Source: G963662605 sp963667005 (lineage in GTDB: Bacteria > Bacteroidota > Ignavibacteria > Ignavibacteriales > Ignavibacteriaceae). From it: DNA of 64,000 nucleotides. Below, piece after piece: positions 1-8,500 of this stretch. Position 1 is the first letter of the stretch, and the number at the start of each line of letters is the position of its first letter. The notes beneath the pieces were generated by a model that was not told the origin of the DNA, searched no databases, and saw only the letters and a list, made by a program, of their open reading frames with translations. The stretch is taken from assembly GCA_963667005.1 (NCBI GenBank), contig OY762937.1:992001-1056000 (forward strand), written 5' to 3'. A program made the translations under genes and the position numbers.

Positions 1-513
1 GCTCATTTGCTCGACAAGAAAACAAAATACTTTGTTAACCCGACCGGTAAATTTGAAATCGGCGGACCTCACGGCGACAGCGGTTTGACCGGAAGAAAAA
101 TTATCGTTGATACATACGGCGGCTGGGCTCCTCACGGCGGGGGTGCGTTCTCCGGTAAAGATCCTTCAAAGGTTGACAGAAGCGCTACATACGCTGCACG
201 TCATATCGCGAAGAACGTTGTTAAAGCCGGACTCGCAAAAGAATGCCTCGTACAGATTGCTTATGCTATCGGCGTTGTACAGCCTGTATCTATCTATGTT
301 GACACTAAAGGTACCGGACTGCTTCCTGATATCGAATTAGCCGCTATCATTAAGAAAGAAGTAGATCTTTCACCTCGCGGAATTATCGAAAGATTGAAAC
401 TGCGCAGACCGATCTACACGAAGACAGCTGCTTACGGTCACTTCGGCCGCACGGAAAAAGAATTTACATGGGAACAGTTCGACCTCGTTCCGGTGTTTAA
501 AAAATACGCTTAA
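1..513 (+). CDS. metK: S-adenosylmethionine synthetase, C-terminal part
   Basis: This is the C-terminal 170 or so residues of methionine adenosyltransferase, which makes S-adenosylmethionine from methionine and ATP in the cytoplasm. The frame is open at the window edge, so the N-terminal half lies outside. The glycine-rich signature GGGAFSGKD is present, preceded by GGPHGDSGLTGRKIIVDTYG, both diagnostic of the family. The protein ends in VFKKYA with a TAA stop. ahcY starts 18 bp downstream on the same strand, so the two genes of the SAM methylation cycle are probably co-transcribed. Family assignment is secure; only the length is incomplete. Confidence 0.97.
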   Translation, partial: AHLLDKKTKYFVNPTGKFEIGGPHGDSGLTGRKIIVDTYGGWAPHGGGAFSGKDPSKVDRSATYAARHIAKNVVKAGLAKECLVQIAYAIGVVQPVSIYVDTKGTGLLPDIELAAIIKKEVDLSPRGIIERLKLRRPIYTKTAAYGHFGRTEKEFTWEQFDLVPVFKKYA

Positions 514-531
514 GTAAATAAAAGGAATTAC

Positions 532-1833
532 ATGAGTTCGCTCCCTTATAAAGTTAAAGATATCTCACTCGCTGAGTGGGGTAGAAAAGAAATCAAATTA
601 GCCGAAGAGGAAATGCCGGGTTTAATGTCTCTCCGTAAAGAGTACGGCAAGGAAAAACCTCTTAAAGGCGCCCGCATTGCCGGTTGTCTTCACATGACTA
701 TTCAAACTGCTGTGCTTATCGAAACCCTCGTTGAGCTTGGCGCTGAAGTTCAGTGGTCATCATGCAACATCTTTTCAACACAGGATCATGCAGCAGCAGC
801 TATTGCCGCAGCAGGTGTTCCGGTGTTCGCATGGAAAGGTGAAACCCTTGAAGAAGCAGACTGGTGCATCGAGCAGACATTGTTCTTCGGGCCGGAAAAC
901 AAACCGTTGAATATGATTCTCGATGACGGCGGCGATTTGACCAACATGGTATTGGATAAATATCCTGAATTGGTAAAAGATATCCGCGGTATTTCGGAAG
1001 AAACCACCACCGGTGTTCACCGCTTGTATGAAAGAGTTACCAAAGGTACGCTCCCGATGCCGGCATTCAACGTGAACGACTCAGTTACCAAATCAAAATT
1101 CGATAACAAATACGGCTGCCGCGAATCACTCGTTGACGCGCTTCGCCGTGCAACCGACTTGATGATGTCCGGTAAGGTTGCCGTTGTCTGCGGTTATGGT
1201 GATGTTGGTAAAGGTTCCGCTCAATCACTCAGAGGCTCCGGTGTCCGCGTTATTGTTACCGAAATTGATCCTATCTGCGCTTTGCAGGCATCAATGGAAG
1301 GCTACGAAGTAAAGACATTGGCTGAAGCAATTCCGGAATGTAACATCGTTGTTACTACAACTGGTAATACCGATATCGTTCGCGGTGAGCACTTTGAATT
1401 GATGAAACACGGTACGGTTGTCTGCAACATCGGTCACTTTGATAATGAAATTGATGTAGCATGGCTTAATGAGCACTACGGCAATACCAAAGAAAATATC
1501 AAGCCTCAGGTAGATAAATATACCATCAAGGGTAATGATATTATTCTTCTTGCTGAAGGCAGACTCGTTAACCTCGGCTGTGCAATGGGACACCCGTCAT
1601 TTGTTATGTCAAACTCATTCACCAATCAAACATTGGCTCAGTTAGAGTTATGGCAGAATTCAAAGAAGTATGAAAACAAAGTTTACATGCTTCCTAAAAT
1701 TCTCGACGAAAAAGTTGCCCGCTTACATCTCGATAAACTCAATGTTAAGCTTGAAGTTTTATCAGAGAAGCAGGCTAAGTATATCGGCGTTACTGTTGAT
1801 GGTCCGTACAAACCGGATTATTACAGATACTAA
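532..1833 (+). CDS. ahcY: Adenosylhomocysteinase
   Basis: A 433-residue S-adenosyl-L-homocysteine hydrolase, which splits SAH into adenosine and homocysteine and relieves product inhibition of methyltransferases. Visible landmarks are FNVNDSVTKSKFDNKYG in the substrate domain, the NAD-binding Rossmann stretch VAVVCGYGDVGKGSAQSLRG (around residue 220), GRLVNLGCAMGHPSFVMS, and the canonical C-terminus PDYYRY. Length fits the family. The ATG follows a modest AAGGAA ribosome-binding site. It sits directly behind metK and is closed by a strong intrinsic terminator, so metK-ahcY forms a SAM-recycling unit. Confidence 0.97.
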   Translation: MSSLPYKVKDISLAEWGRKEIKLAEEEMPGLMSLRKEYGKEKPLKGARIAGCLHMTIQTAVLIETLVELGAEVQWSSCNIFSTQDHAAAAIAAAGVPVFAWKGETLEEADWCIEQTLFFGPENKPLNMILDDGGDLTNMVLDKYPELVKDIRGISEETTTGVHRLYERVTKGTLPMPAFNVNDSVTKSKFDNKYGCRESLVDALRRATDLMMSGKVAVVCGYGDVGKGSAQSLRGSGVRVIVTEIDPICALQASMEGYEVKTLAEAIPECNIVVTTTGNTDIVRGEHFELMKHGTVVCNIGHFDNEIDVAWLNEHYGNTKENIKPQVDKYTIKGNDIILLAEGRLVNLGCAMGHPSFVMSNSFTNQTLAQLELWQNSKKYENKVYMLPKILDEKVARLHLDKLNVKLEVLSEKQAKYIGVTVDGPYKPDYYRY

Positions 1834-1857
1834 GATTTCAATGCAATATTGAAAACG

Positions 1858-1887
1858 AAGGGATGGCGAAAGCCATCCCTTTTTTTT
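1858..1887 (+). terminator. Intrinsic terminator of metK-ahcY
   Basis: A perfect 10-bp stem (AAGGGATGGC pairing with GCCATCCCTT) closes a GAAA tetraloop and is followed by a run of T. It begins 25 bp after the ahcY stop codon. Confidence 0.93.
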
Positions 1888-1897
1888 ATGTCGTATT

Positions 1898-2078
1898 CCT
1901 AGCCCATGACCGAGGTCATGGGCTAGGACTGGTGCATGGAGTGGCTTCATTAACACGGCGCTTCAGCGCCGTGAGAGTGAGAGCCTCCTCTTGCTTCGGG
2001 CTTTAGCCCAATAAAAACATCATATTGGACTAAAGTCCAGCTGCACTGTACTCAATAGCACGGCGCTAAAGCACCGTG
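1898..2078. repeat. Array of five REP-type hairpins
   Basis: Five short palindromes follow one another between ahcY and the sigma-factor gene. They are 1898-1927 (13-bp perfect stem beginning CCTAGCCCATGAC, 4-nt loop), 1954-1973 (CACGGCGCT/AGCGCCGTG), 1998-2009 (GGGCT/AGCCC), 2026-2039 (TGGACT/AGTCCA) and 2059-2078 (a variant of the second with one mismatch). The first has the same 13-4-13 design as the hairpins bordering the transposase gene at 41113-41544. No coding frame of note lies in this stretch. These look like REP/BIME-type sequences mobilised by IS200-like (RAYT) transposases. Confidence 0.8.
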
Positions 2079-2118
2079 TTACTGATAATTACTGCGGTAT
2101 AGGTCGGCGGCATTTGGA

Positions 2119-2149
2119 TTGGGGCATAGCCACAATTTTAATATCTTTA
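2119..2149 (+). promoter_or_regulatory. Possible promoter of the ECF sigma operon
   Basis: TTG at 2119-2121 and TATCTTTA at 2142-2149 are 20 bp apart. This is close to the Bacteroidota pattern TTG-N19-TAnnTTTG, with one mismatch in the last position. It lies 55 bp before the sigma-factor ATG. It is a weak, by-eye call. Confidence 0.3.
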
Positions 2150-2203
2150 CTATTAAAGAATTTCTCATTCTGAATCGTATTCCGGAAAGAATCATCTAAC
2201 CGT

Positions 2204-2764
2204 ATGGAAGAAAAAGAACTTGTACAACTGGCGCAGGCAGGCGATAGAAAAGCGCTGTCCGAGCTGGTGAAAAGTCACGAGCAGACCGTATATAATTTTG
2301 CATTTAAAATATGCCGCGATAAAGAGAAGGCGGAAAACACCATGCAGGAGACCTTTTTGAGTATGGTGAAAAACATTTCGCAGTTCAGCGGTGATTCAAA
2401 ATTATCAACATGGCTGTATCGTATTGTTGCCAATCATTGTATGATGGCAGCGCGCAGCCAGAAAAAGTTTACATTTGTTGAGGTTGAGACCGAAGAAAGT
2501 CTGTTTGATGAGAAATACATCTCAGACAGTACCCGTCTGCCGGATGTAAGTATTGAAAACGACGAATTACGAAAACAGTTAGATAACGCGATTAATAAAT
2601 TGGCTCCGGAGTACAGACTGGTGTTTTTACTTCGCGACGTCGAAGAACAGAGTACCGAAGAAACAGCAAAGATAACAGGACTTTCGGTAGCAGCAGTAAA
2701 ATCGCGCTTGCACAGGGCACGCGCTTTTTTAAGAAATGAATTAACAGAGGCATTAAAACAATGA
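2204..2764 (+). CDS. ECF-family RNA polymerase sigma factor
   Basis: A 186-residue extracytoplasmic-function sigma factor of the RpoE/SigW type. The region 2 block runs from about residue 20 to 90 (FKICRDKEKAENTMQETFLS, then STWLYRIVANHCM). After a linker with many acidic residues, region 4 follows at about 125-180 (LPEYRLVFLLRD-type sequence, GLSVAAVKSRLHRARAFLR helix-turn-helix). Its stop overlaps the start of the next gene (ATGA at 2761-2764), which encodes a small zinc-finger protein. That arrangement is typical of a sigma/anti-sigma pair with translational coupling. The signal sensed cannot be told from sequence. Confidence 0.92.
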   Translation: MEEKELVQLAQAGDRKALSELVKSHEQTVYNFAFKICRDKEKAENTMQETFLSMVKNISQFSGDSKLSTWLYRIVANHCMMAARSQKKFTFVEVETEESLFDEKYISDSTRLPDVSIENDELRKQLDNAINKLAPEYRLVFLLRDVEEQSTEETAKITGLSVAAVKSRLHRARAFLRNELTEALKQ

Positions 2765-2997
2765 GCAGTGAAACAATTACATGCAAAGAAGTGATGAGTC
2801 ACATTTGTGACAACCGCGGCGTGGACGATGGAAGCGAATGCTGCCGTCGGGTTATGGAACACTTGCGCAGCTGCGAAAAATGCCGCGACTATTTTTCGTC
2901 GGTTGAAAAAACAATTGATTATTATAAAACGTATTGTGAGCAGATAACCCCTGAGTGTCACAAGAGGTTAATGGATTTTCTGAATCTCGAAGAATAA
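2761..2997 (+). CDS. Small zinc-finger anti-sigma-like protein
   Basis: A 78-residue protein with no membrane segment. It carries the HxxxCxxC pattern of the ZAS (zinc-binding anti-sigma) fold in MEHLRSCEKCRDYF, with an earlier Cys/His pair in TCKEVMSHIC. ZAS proteins bind and inhibit ECF sigma factors; the 4-bp overlap with the preceding sigma gene supports that role. It is shorter than membrane-bound anti-sigma factors, suggesting a soluble, possibly redox- or zinc-responsive regulator. Extra cysteines (SECCRR, EQITPECHKR) would fit redox control, but that is inference. Confidence 0.75.
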   Translation: MSSETITCKEVMSHICDNRGVDDGSECCRRVMEHLRSCEKCRDYFSSVEKTIDYYKTYCEQITPECHKRLMDFLNLEE

Positions 2998-3009
2998 ACA
3001 AAGCTCTTC

Positions 3010-3372
3010 TTAGCGGGTGCGCGAATCTTTCCAGATTAACTCTTCTTTTGTCCTGAGATTAAAAAAATCGAGAAGCGTTCCATCGCCGGTTCCTGTGATG
3101 CCGCCATCCGGTGCGCCTAACACATTCCCCTTGATGTCATATAGTACACTGTACTGATCGCAGCACTGCGGCGGTACGTAGAACACGGTTGCGTTTTTGT
3201 ATTCGTATTTCCAGATTGATTGCGGCGGGTTACCCACAGGGTCGGATTGCATTTTTTCGATGAGGCGGTTGAGCCATGAAAGATCGTAATAGGGTTCTAC
3301 CTGATTGATTGTTGACGAGCATCCCGAAAAAAGAATCACGCTTAAAACGAATAAAAAGCATACACGTTTCAT
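3010..3372 (-). CDS. Small lipoprotein, DUF6970-like
   Basis: A 120-residue predicted lipoprotein. The signal peptide MKRVCFLFVLSVILFSGC ends in a clear lipobox (LFSGC), so Cys18 should be lipidated. The rest has the recognisable run QSIWKYEYKNATVFYVPPQC, followed by CDQYSVLYD and APDGGITGTGDGT, which I associate from memory with the Bacteroidota domain DUF6970. Function is unknown. The gene converges on the anti-sigma gene with only 12 bp between stops. Confidence 0.75.
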   Translation of the reverse strand: MKRVCFLFVLSVILFSGCSSTINQVEPYYDLSWLNRLIEKMQSDPVGNPPQSIWKYEYKNATVFYVPPQCCDQYSVLYDIKGNVLGAPDGGITGTGDGTLLDFFNLRTKEELIWKDSRTR

Positions 3373-3398
3373 TGTAATACTTTCATCTTTATTACATG

Positions 3399-3839
3399 TT
3401 ATAATTTACCGAACCACTTCATGATGGTGCGGTGAAATTTATGCGGACCGCTTACCTTGCCGGCATACATAAAAATACATTTGCCGTTAACATATTCAAA
3501 ATTATACGTATTTGCCAGGGCAATTACTTCGGTAGATTCGGCTCCTTTTTGCAGCCAGATATTTTTGATCCCTGCTTCGGCGGCATCTTTAAAAACATCG
3601 GGGACTCTCGCCGGCGGAACGACCACCAGCAGCCCTGCATCTCTATCTCCGGCTTCCTTGCAGCTGCGAAGACAAGGTATACCTTCAAGTGTCTCAGCCT
3701 CGGGATGAGTAACAGATACTTTATATCCGCTCTTTTGCAATTCCTTTACCGCGGAATTCCCGAATTTTCTACCGCTTCTGGAAACGCCTGCAACAATTAT
3801 GTGCTCTTTTTTAACGAAATTCTCAATATTTATATCCAT
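3399..3839 (-). CDS. CoA-binding domain protein (YccU-like)
   Basis: A 146-residue protein consisting of one CoA-binding Rossmann domain. It has IIVAGVSRSGRKFGNSAVKE near the N-terminus, the VSVTHPEAETLEGIPCLRS strand, LLVVVPPARVPDVFKDAAEA and the IKNIWLQKGAESTEV stretch. These match small YccU-type proteins, whose physiological role is unclear. I place the start at the ATG giving MDINIENF; the open frame continues 20 codons further upstream (to 3899) without a convincing ribosome-binding site or conservation. Confidence 0.82.
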   Translation of the reverse strand: MDINIENFVKKEHIIVAGVSRSGRKFGNSAVKELQKSGYKVSVTHPEAETLEGIPCLRSCKEAGDRDAGLLVVVPPARVPDVFKDAAEAGIKNIWLQKGAESTEVIALANTYNFEYVNGKCIFMYAGKVSGPHKFHRTIMKWFGKL

Positions 3840-4031
3840 AAGGCCCCGTAAATTGGTACATGGTAAAAATAATGAAAAACAGATTATATAACACTCCATC
3901 TGCGCTAATAATGCATACCGGGCTAATTAGATATTTCGTCGAAGAAAACAGGGCGTTCGTCGAAAAAAACACAGGGAAATTAAAAATTGAAGTAAGATTC
4001 CTGTGTAGAATAAGAAGTTTTCGAGATTGAT

Positions 4032-4256
4032 ATGGAAATCACAGAAACAATTTTTTTAGCTTTACTGATGATCCTTACGATGCATCTGATCTTTTATTCT
4101 TTTTTGCAGATCAAAAAGGAAATTCAGGCAAGGAAGCATCTGACTGAAAAAAAACTCGCGGTGCAGGAAGAATTCTATCCGGTAAATCCGCACGTACTCA
4201 CCAAAGAAGACCTTACGGATGTATCGAAGATCGTCCATTATTTCAAGGCGTCATAA
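4032..4256 (+). CDS. Small membrane protein, unknown
   Basis: A 74-residue protein with one N-terminal hydrophobic helix (about residues 7-27, IFLALLMILTMHLIFYSFLQ), then a charged, probably cytoplasmic tail (KKEIQARKHLTEKKLAVQEE). I recognise no family. It stands alone between a divergent upstream gene and a downstream MqnA-like gene. The clean start and membrane topology make it plausible, but it could be spurious. Confidence 0.5.
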   Translation: MEITETIFLALLMILTMHLIFYSFLQIKKEIQARKHLTEKKLAVQEEFYPVNPHVLTKEDLTDVSKIVHYFKAS

Positions 4257-4391
4257 AGTCTGCAAAATTTCTGCTCTTGCGCCTGCCAATACGGTTTCTA
4301 TTTCAACCAACCAACAGCTCTGATTTTTTCAATTGTAATTCAATTTAACCCACTCTATCTTTACATATCATTTAATAAATTTACCGGCAAT

Positions 4392-5153
4392 ATGAACATT
4401 CTGCTTCCACATAATATATTTACCACTCTATTGGCTCAGGCTCTTCCTGAAACGTTGCACCATACACTCGCGTATAAAAATGCATCGTTGCTGGGAAAAG
4501 CGCTTGAAGAACGAAAAGCAGATATTGTACTTCTTCCGGTTACCGATCTGCTTCAGCATAAGGACTTTTTTGTGTCCTCACGACGCGGTATCTCATTTGA
4601 CGGGCCGCTTTCTAACGCGTATTTTTATTTTGCCCCAGAGCAGCAGCATATTCACAAAGTGGTTCTGGCGGGAGATGTTTCCGGCACAGAGGTGTTGTGT
4701 ACAAAAATATTATTGCGTGAGTTATACAATGAAGAAGCTGAAATAACTATAAGCACAACAAAAACGGAATCATCTCAATCAACACTTTTACTCTCCGGCG
4801 ACCTTAATCTAGAAAACAACCGTTTCTTCAGCGGAATGAATATGACTGAGGAGATTATGGATGTCATAGATCTTCCGTTTGTTCATTACATTTTTGCTGC
4901 TAATGATGAAGAGAAGCTCAAGGAGTTTGAAAAACTCACCGAGGGCATTGAATCAAAAATATATTCTGCTGTTGAGCAGGACGACTGGGAATTCCGGTTG
5001 ACCCAGGATGCCCGTGATTTCTATCGCACAAACATTTCCCATGTTGTCTATGAACTGGATGAACAGGACAAAGAAGGCATACGGCAAATACTCAGGCTGC
5101 CATATTTCCACACACTCGTGGATGATTTGGTTGATATAAAATTCACCGATTAA
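4392..5153 (+). CDS. MqnA/MqnD-like protein
   Basis: A 253-residue protein resembling the periplasmic-binding-fold family that includes MqnA (chorismate dehydratase) and MqnD of the futalosine route to menaquinone. The resemblance lies in the pattern ADIVLLPVTDLLQHKDF (about 38-55), ISFDGPLSNAYFYF (66-80) and IHKVVLAGDVSGTEVLCTKI, which match the MqnA layout of a binding-site strand, a dGP loop and a Thr/Ser-rich helix. There is no signal peptide. No other menaquinone gene is nearby and the C-terminal third is not recognisably MqnA, so it may be a diverged paralogue with another ligand. Confidence 0.5.
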   Translation: MNILLPHNIFTTLLAQALPETLHHTLAYKNASLLGKALEERKADIVLLPVTDLLQHKDFFVSSRRGISFDGPLSNAYFYFAPEQQHIHKVVLAGDVSGTEVLCTKILLRELYNEEAEITISTTKTESSQSTLLLSGDLNLENNRFFSGMNMTEEIMDVIDLPFVHYIFAANDEEKLKEFEKLTEGIESKIYSAVEQDDWEFRLTQDARDFYRTNISHVVYELDEQDKEGIRQILRLPYFHTLVDDLVDIKFTD

Positions 5154-5236
5154 CTCAATAAATAGTTTGTAAGAAATATATTTCTGCTTATATTAAATAG
5201 TAAGAAATATCTTATTTATTGAAAAAGGGTGAAATA

Positions 5237-5530
5237 ATGAAATTTACGTGGCTTACAAGCATTGACTGGGAAAACAACCTGCCTGATGAATACCAAACCA
5301 TAGCTTCGATTGTGGGCATTGAAAAGTGCATTCAACTTATCGAGTGCTTCCAAAAAACGCCGATTTATTTTAATACCGACGCGCTGGAAAAATTAGCCAA
5401 AGGCTATATTTTGAAAAACCCCGACCGTAACCGTAAAGAATTAGCCCGGGAACTGGGCGTTAGTCTGCGATTTATTTATAATACCTTTTCCCAAGCGCGA
5501 AAAGCGGGCGGCATAAAAAGCCGTACTTAG
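5237..5530 (+). CDS. Mor-like helix-turn-helix regulator
   Basis: A 97-residue protein. Its middle (IVGIEKCIQLIECFQKTPIY) and C-terminus (NRKELARELGVSLRFIYNTF) follow the layout of the Mor transcription activator family first known from phage Mu, with a dimerisation segment then a helix-turn-helix. Such proteins also occur as chromosomal regulators. I choose the ATG at 5237 behind AAGGGTGA rather than the upstream TTG at 5219. Its last 4 bases overlap the stop of the convergent histidine kinase gene. The target is unknown. Confidence 0.6.
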   Translation: MKFTWLTSIDWENNLPDEYQTIASIVGIEKCIQLIECFQKTPIYFNTDALEKLAKGYILKNPDRNRKELARELGVSLRFIYNTFSQARKAGGIKSRT

Positions 5531-8500
5531 TTTAATACCTTTTTAATAAAGGATATCAACTCTTTTTGTGAGAACGGCTTTGAAATATAATCAGTACATC
5601 CCGCGGCAAGAAACTTATTTTTATTCTCACTGCCTGCATACGCGGTCACTGCGATAATGGGAATCTCTTTATATTCCGGAATTTTGCGGATTTCCTTTGT
5701 TACTTCAGTACCGTCGGCACCTTCTCCAAGATTAATGTCCATGAGTATACATTGGTAATGTTTGTTTTTTACTTGTTCCAGTGCGGCCTTGCCTGAATTT
5801 GCAGTATCAACAAGATAGCGGTTATGCAGCATTCTACTCACAACTTTTTGGCTAATGTAATCGTCTTCAATATAAAGAATAGAGTACTCTTCGGTCATAT
5901 TTGAAATAGCGGGCGGTTCTTTTGGCGCGTTGGAGGCTTCCGGCGAAAGAGAATGTACTCCTTCAACCAAAGGAATTCTGATTGTAAAAGTTGAACCGGC
6001 ACCTAATGTACTGGCAACAGAAATCGTTCCGTTCATGGATTCTATGTATTCTTTTGCAAGAGTCAAACCCAGGCCCGTACCCTCAAAACTGCGGCTCAAT
6101 CCTTCGCTGGCTTGTCGAAATTCCTCAAAAATTTGCGTATAGTCTTTTTCGTCGATTCCGATTCCGGTATCTGCAACGTCTATTTTTATGTGTGTAAGGT
6201 CATCTGATTTTTCTATCGATGTTGTGATAGATATACCGCCTTGTTTTGTGTAAATAACGGCATTTTTGATAATGTTATTTAATGCGTCTACAAATAAATC
6301 CTCATCGATAAATCCGAGCAATTCCTGTGAGCTATAAACACTGTTTAATACAAGGTTCTTTTTCCGTGCAATTTCTGTGTAAGTTTCAACACTACCTTGA
6401 ATCAGCGGTATAACATTACTGATCTTTGAATTGAGAAGTTTTTGTTCCGATCCTATTCGTGATAAATCCAGAATCATGTTCAAAGTATTTTTTAATCTTT
6501 CGCCGGACTCAGTTATCGTAAGAGCCATGTCGGCAATGTCCGGATCGGGAAATTCTGTTGACAAAATGTCGGCGTATCCCAAAATACCTATTAACGGGGT
6601 GCGGAGTTCATGGCTCATGTTCGCGAGGAAATTGGACTTCAGCCGACTCATTTCCTCTGCCTTTTCTTTTGCAGCCGTCAGTTCTTCGATTAGTTTTTTG
6701 TACTCGGTTATATCTTCTTTAACTGTTATAAAATTGGTTATAGTGCCGGCTTCGTTTTTTAACGGAGAAATTAATACCGCCTCCCAAAATACTTCACCGT
6801 TTTTCTTTTTGTTTAATATCTCACCCCGATAATTATTGCCGGAAAGAATTGTATTCCAGAGGTTTTTGTAAAACGAAGTATCATGATAGCCCGATTTTAT
6901 GAAACCTTGTGTTTTACCAACAATCTCAGCCTGAGTATATTGAGTTATCGCGCAGAATTGCGCATTAACATATTCTATTCTGCCTTTGCTATCGGTAATT
7001 ACAACCGAAACCGGGCTTTGTTCGACTGCTAAGGATAGTTTTTTTCTTGCAAGTTCGATTGCGCTCTGTTCGCCACTTATCTGTAGCTGGGTTAAAGCGG
7101 CTTCTAAATCAAGAGCGGATTTTGCCAACAGCTTGATGTTATTGTCGTCAAATACTCGCGGAAAATCAGAATGAACAACAAAACATCCCAAAAGTAGATT
7201 GCTGACTTTAATTGGGAAGCAAGCGGAAAAACAATTGCTTATTTCCGACGGCAAATCACTCTTAGTAAATAAAGGCTGATTAGTAGGGATCTCGGCAACA
7301 ATTTTATAAACTCCGCTTTGCATTGCCTCTTGAACAAACAACAATTTCTTAGGAATGTTTTCGGAATTCAGTGAAATAGTATCCGGTATTCCTGAGTTGA
7401 TCCCTGTTATGTAGGAAAGGTTTAATGCCTTATTTGATTCATTATATTTAGCAAACCAGGCAGTTGTAAATTTGCCTGCCTGAACTGCCGCCTTGCATGT
7501 ATCAATTAACAGATCTTCTTGGGTGACGTCGTTAATTTTGTTAATTTCAATCAAAAAAGACAATAATAAATTTGTGTTTATGAGCTTATTTTCTGTAATC
7601 TTATGCTCAGTTATGTCGGTAATAATATAATATACAATATCATTATCCAGCCAAGCCGATACGGAAAGCACTTTTACTTCGGCTTTTTCTGTGAGACCGG
7701 TCAATTCAAAATTTTTAACAAAACCCAAAGAGTTTAATTGGTGCTGAAATTCACTATACCCGTTGTTGCGAATAAAAAATGGAGCGTTTCCTTTTTGGTA
7801 CATTGCCTCGGCAGAAATGTGCCCAATAAGGTTAACGCATGCCTGATTTGCATAAATAACCGTACCGTCCATAAGGGTATTACAAATAGCCAGCGGGGTG
7901 TTCTCTGCAACTGCCCTATACCGCTTCTCTGAATATCCAATCATTTGCCGTTGTTCAATAACTCGATTTTTAAGTTGCGCGTTGGCCTTCCTATAAAGCT
8001 CTTCGGCTTGCATTCTCTGTTCAATATTATTTTTTGTATATATGAACAAAAAGGATATTAAGGAGATTTGGAGCAGTATTCCGATAATTTTTATATAAGA
8101 GGCAATTTTATAATTTTGAATTTTAAGCTCATTAATTGCGGCAAGTGTGGCTAGTTGATGTTCAAGATTAAAAGCTGTTAAATCGTGTGCTTGATTAATT
8201 AGTGATTGTAATATAAGGAGTGAATGCGCGTCAATTGTGGAGTTGCGGTTAAGTGACTCGTTGACATTTTTTGAAATCTCTAGTAATTGCCGGGATATCC
8301 TTGCTGTTTTTTGCAGGCTTGGATTATTTGTGTCTTTCTTTAAACTATTATCAATTTGTTTTTTGAACTCTTCGACTTTCGCCAATTGCTTGTGAAGGTA
8401 TTTTGGGTCGCCGCTGAATATATATTGCTCCAAATCATTTTCTACGTCGGTTAAATCATTTTGTAATGATTTTAACATTTGGACGTTTCTAAGCGTGGTG

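Noticed and set aside
2434..2961. 175-codon antisense frame across the sigma/anti-sigma genes
   Set aside because: Opposite two well-supported genes; composition typical of an antisense shadow.
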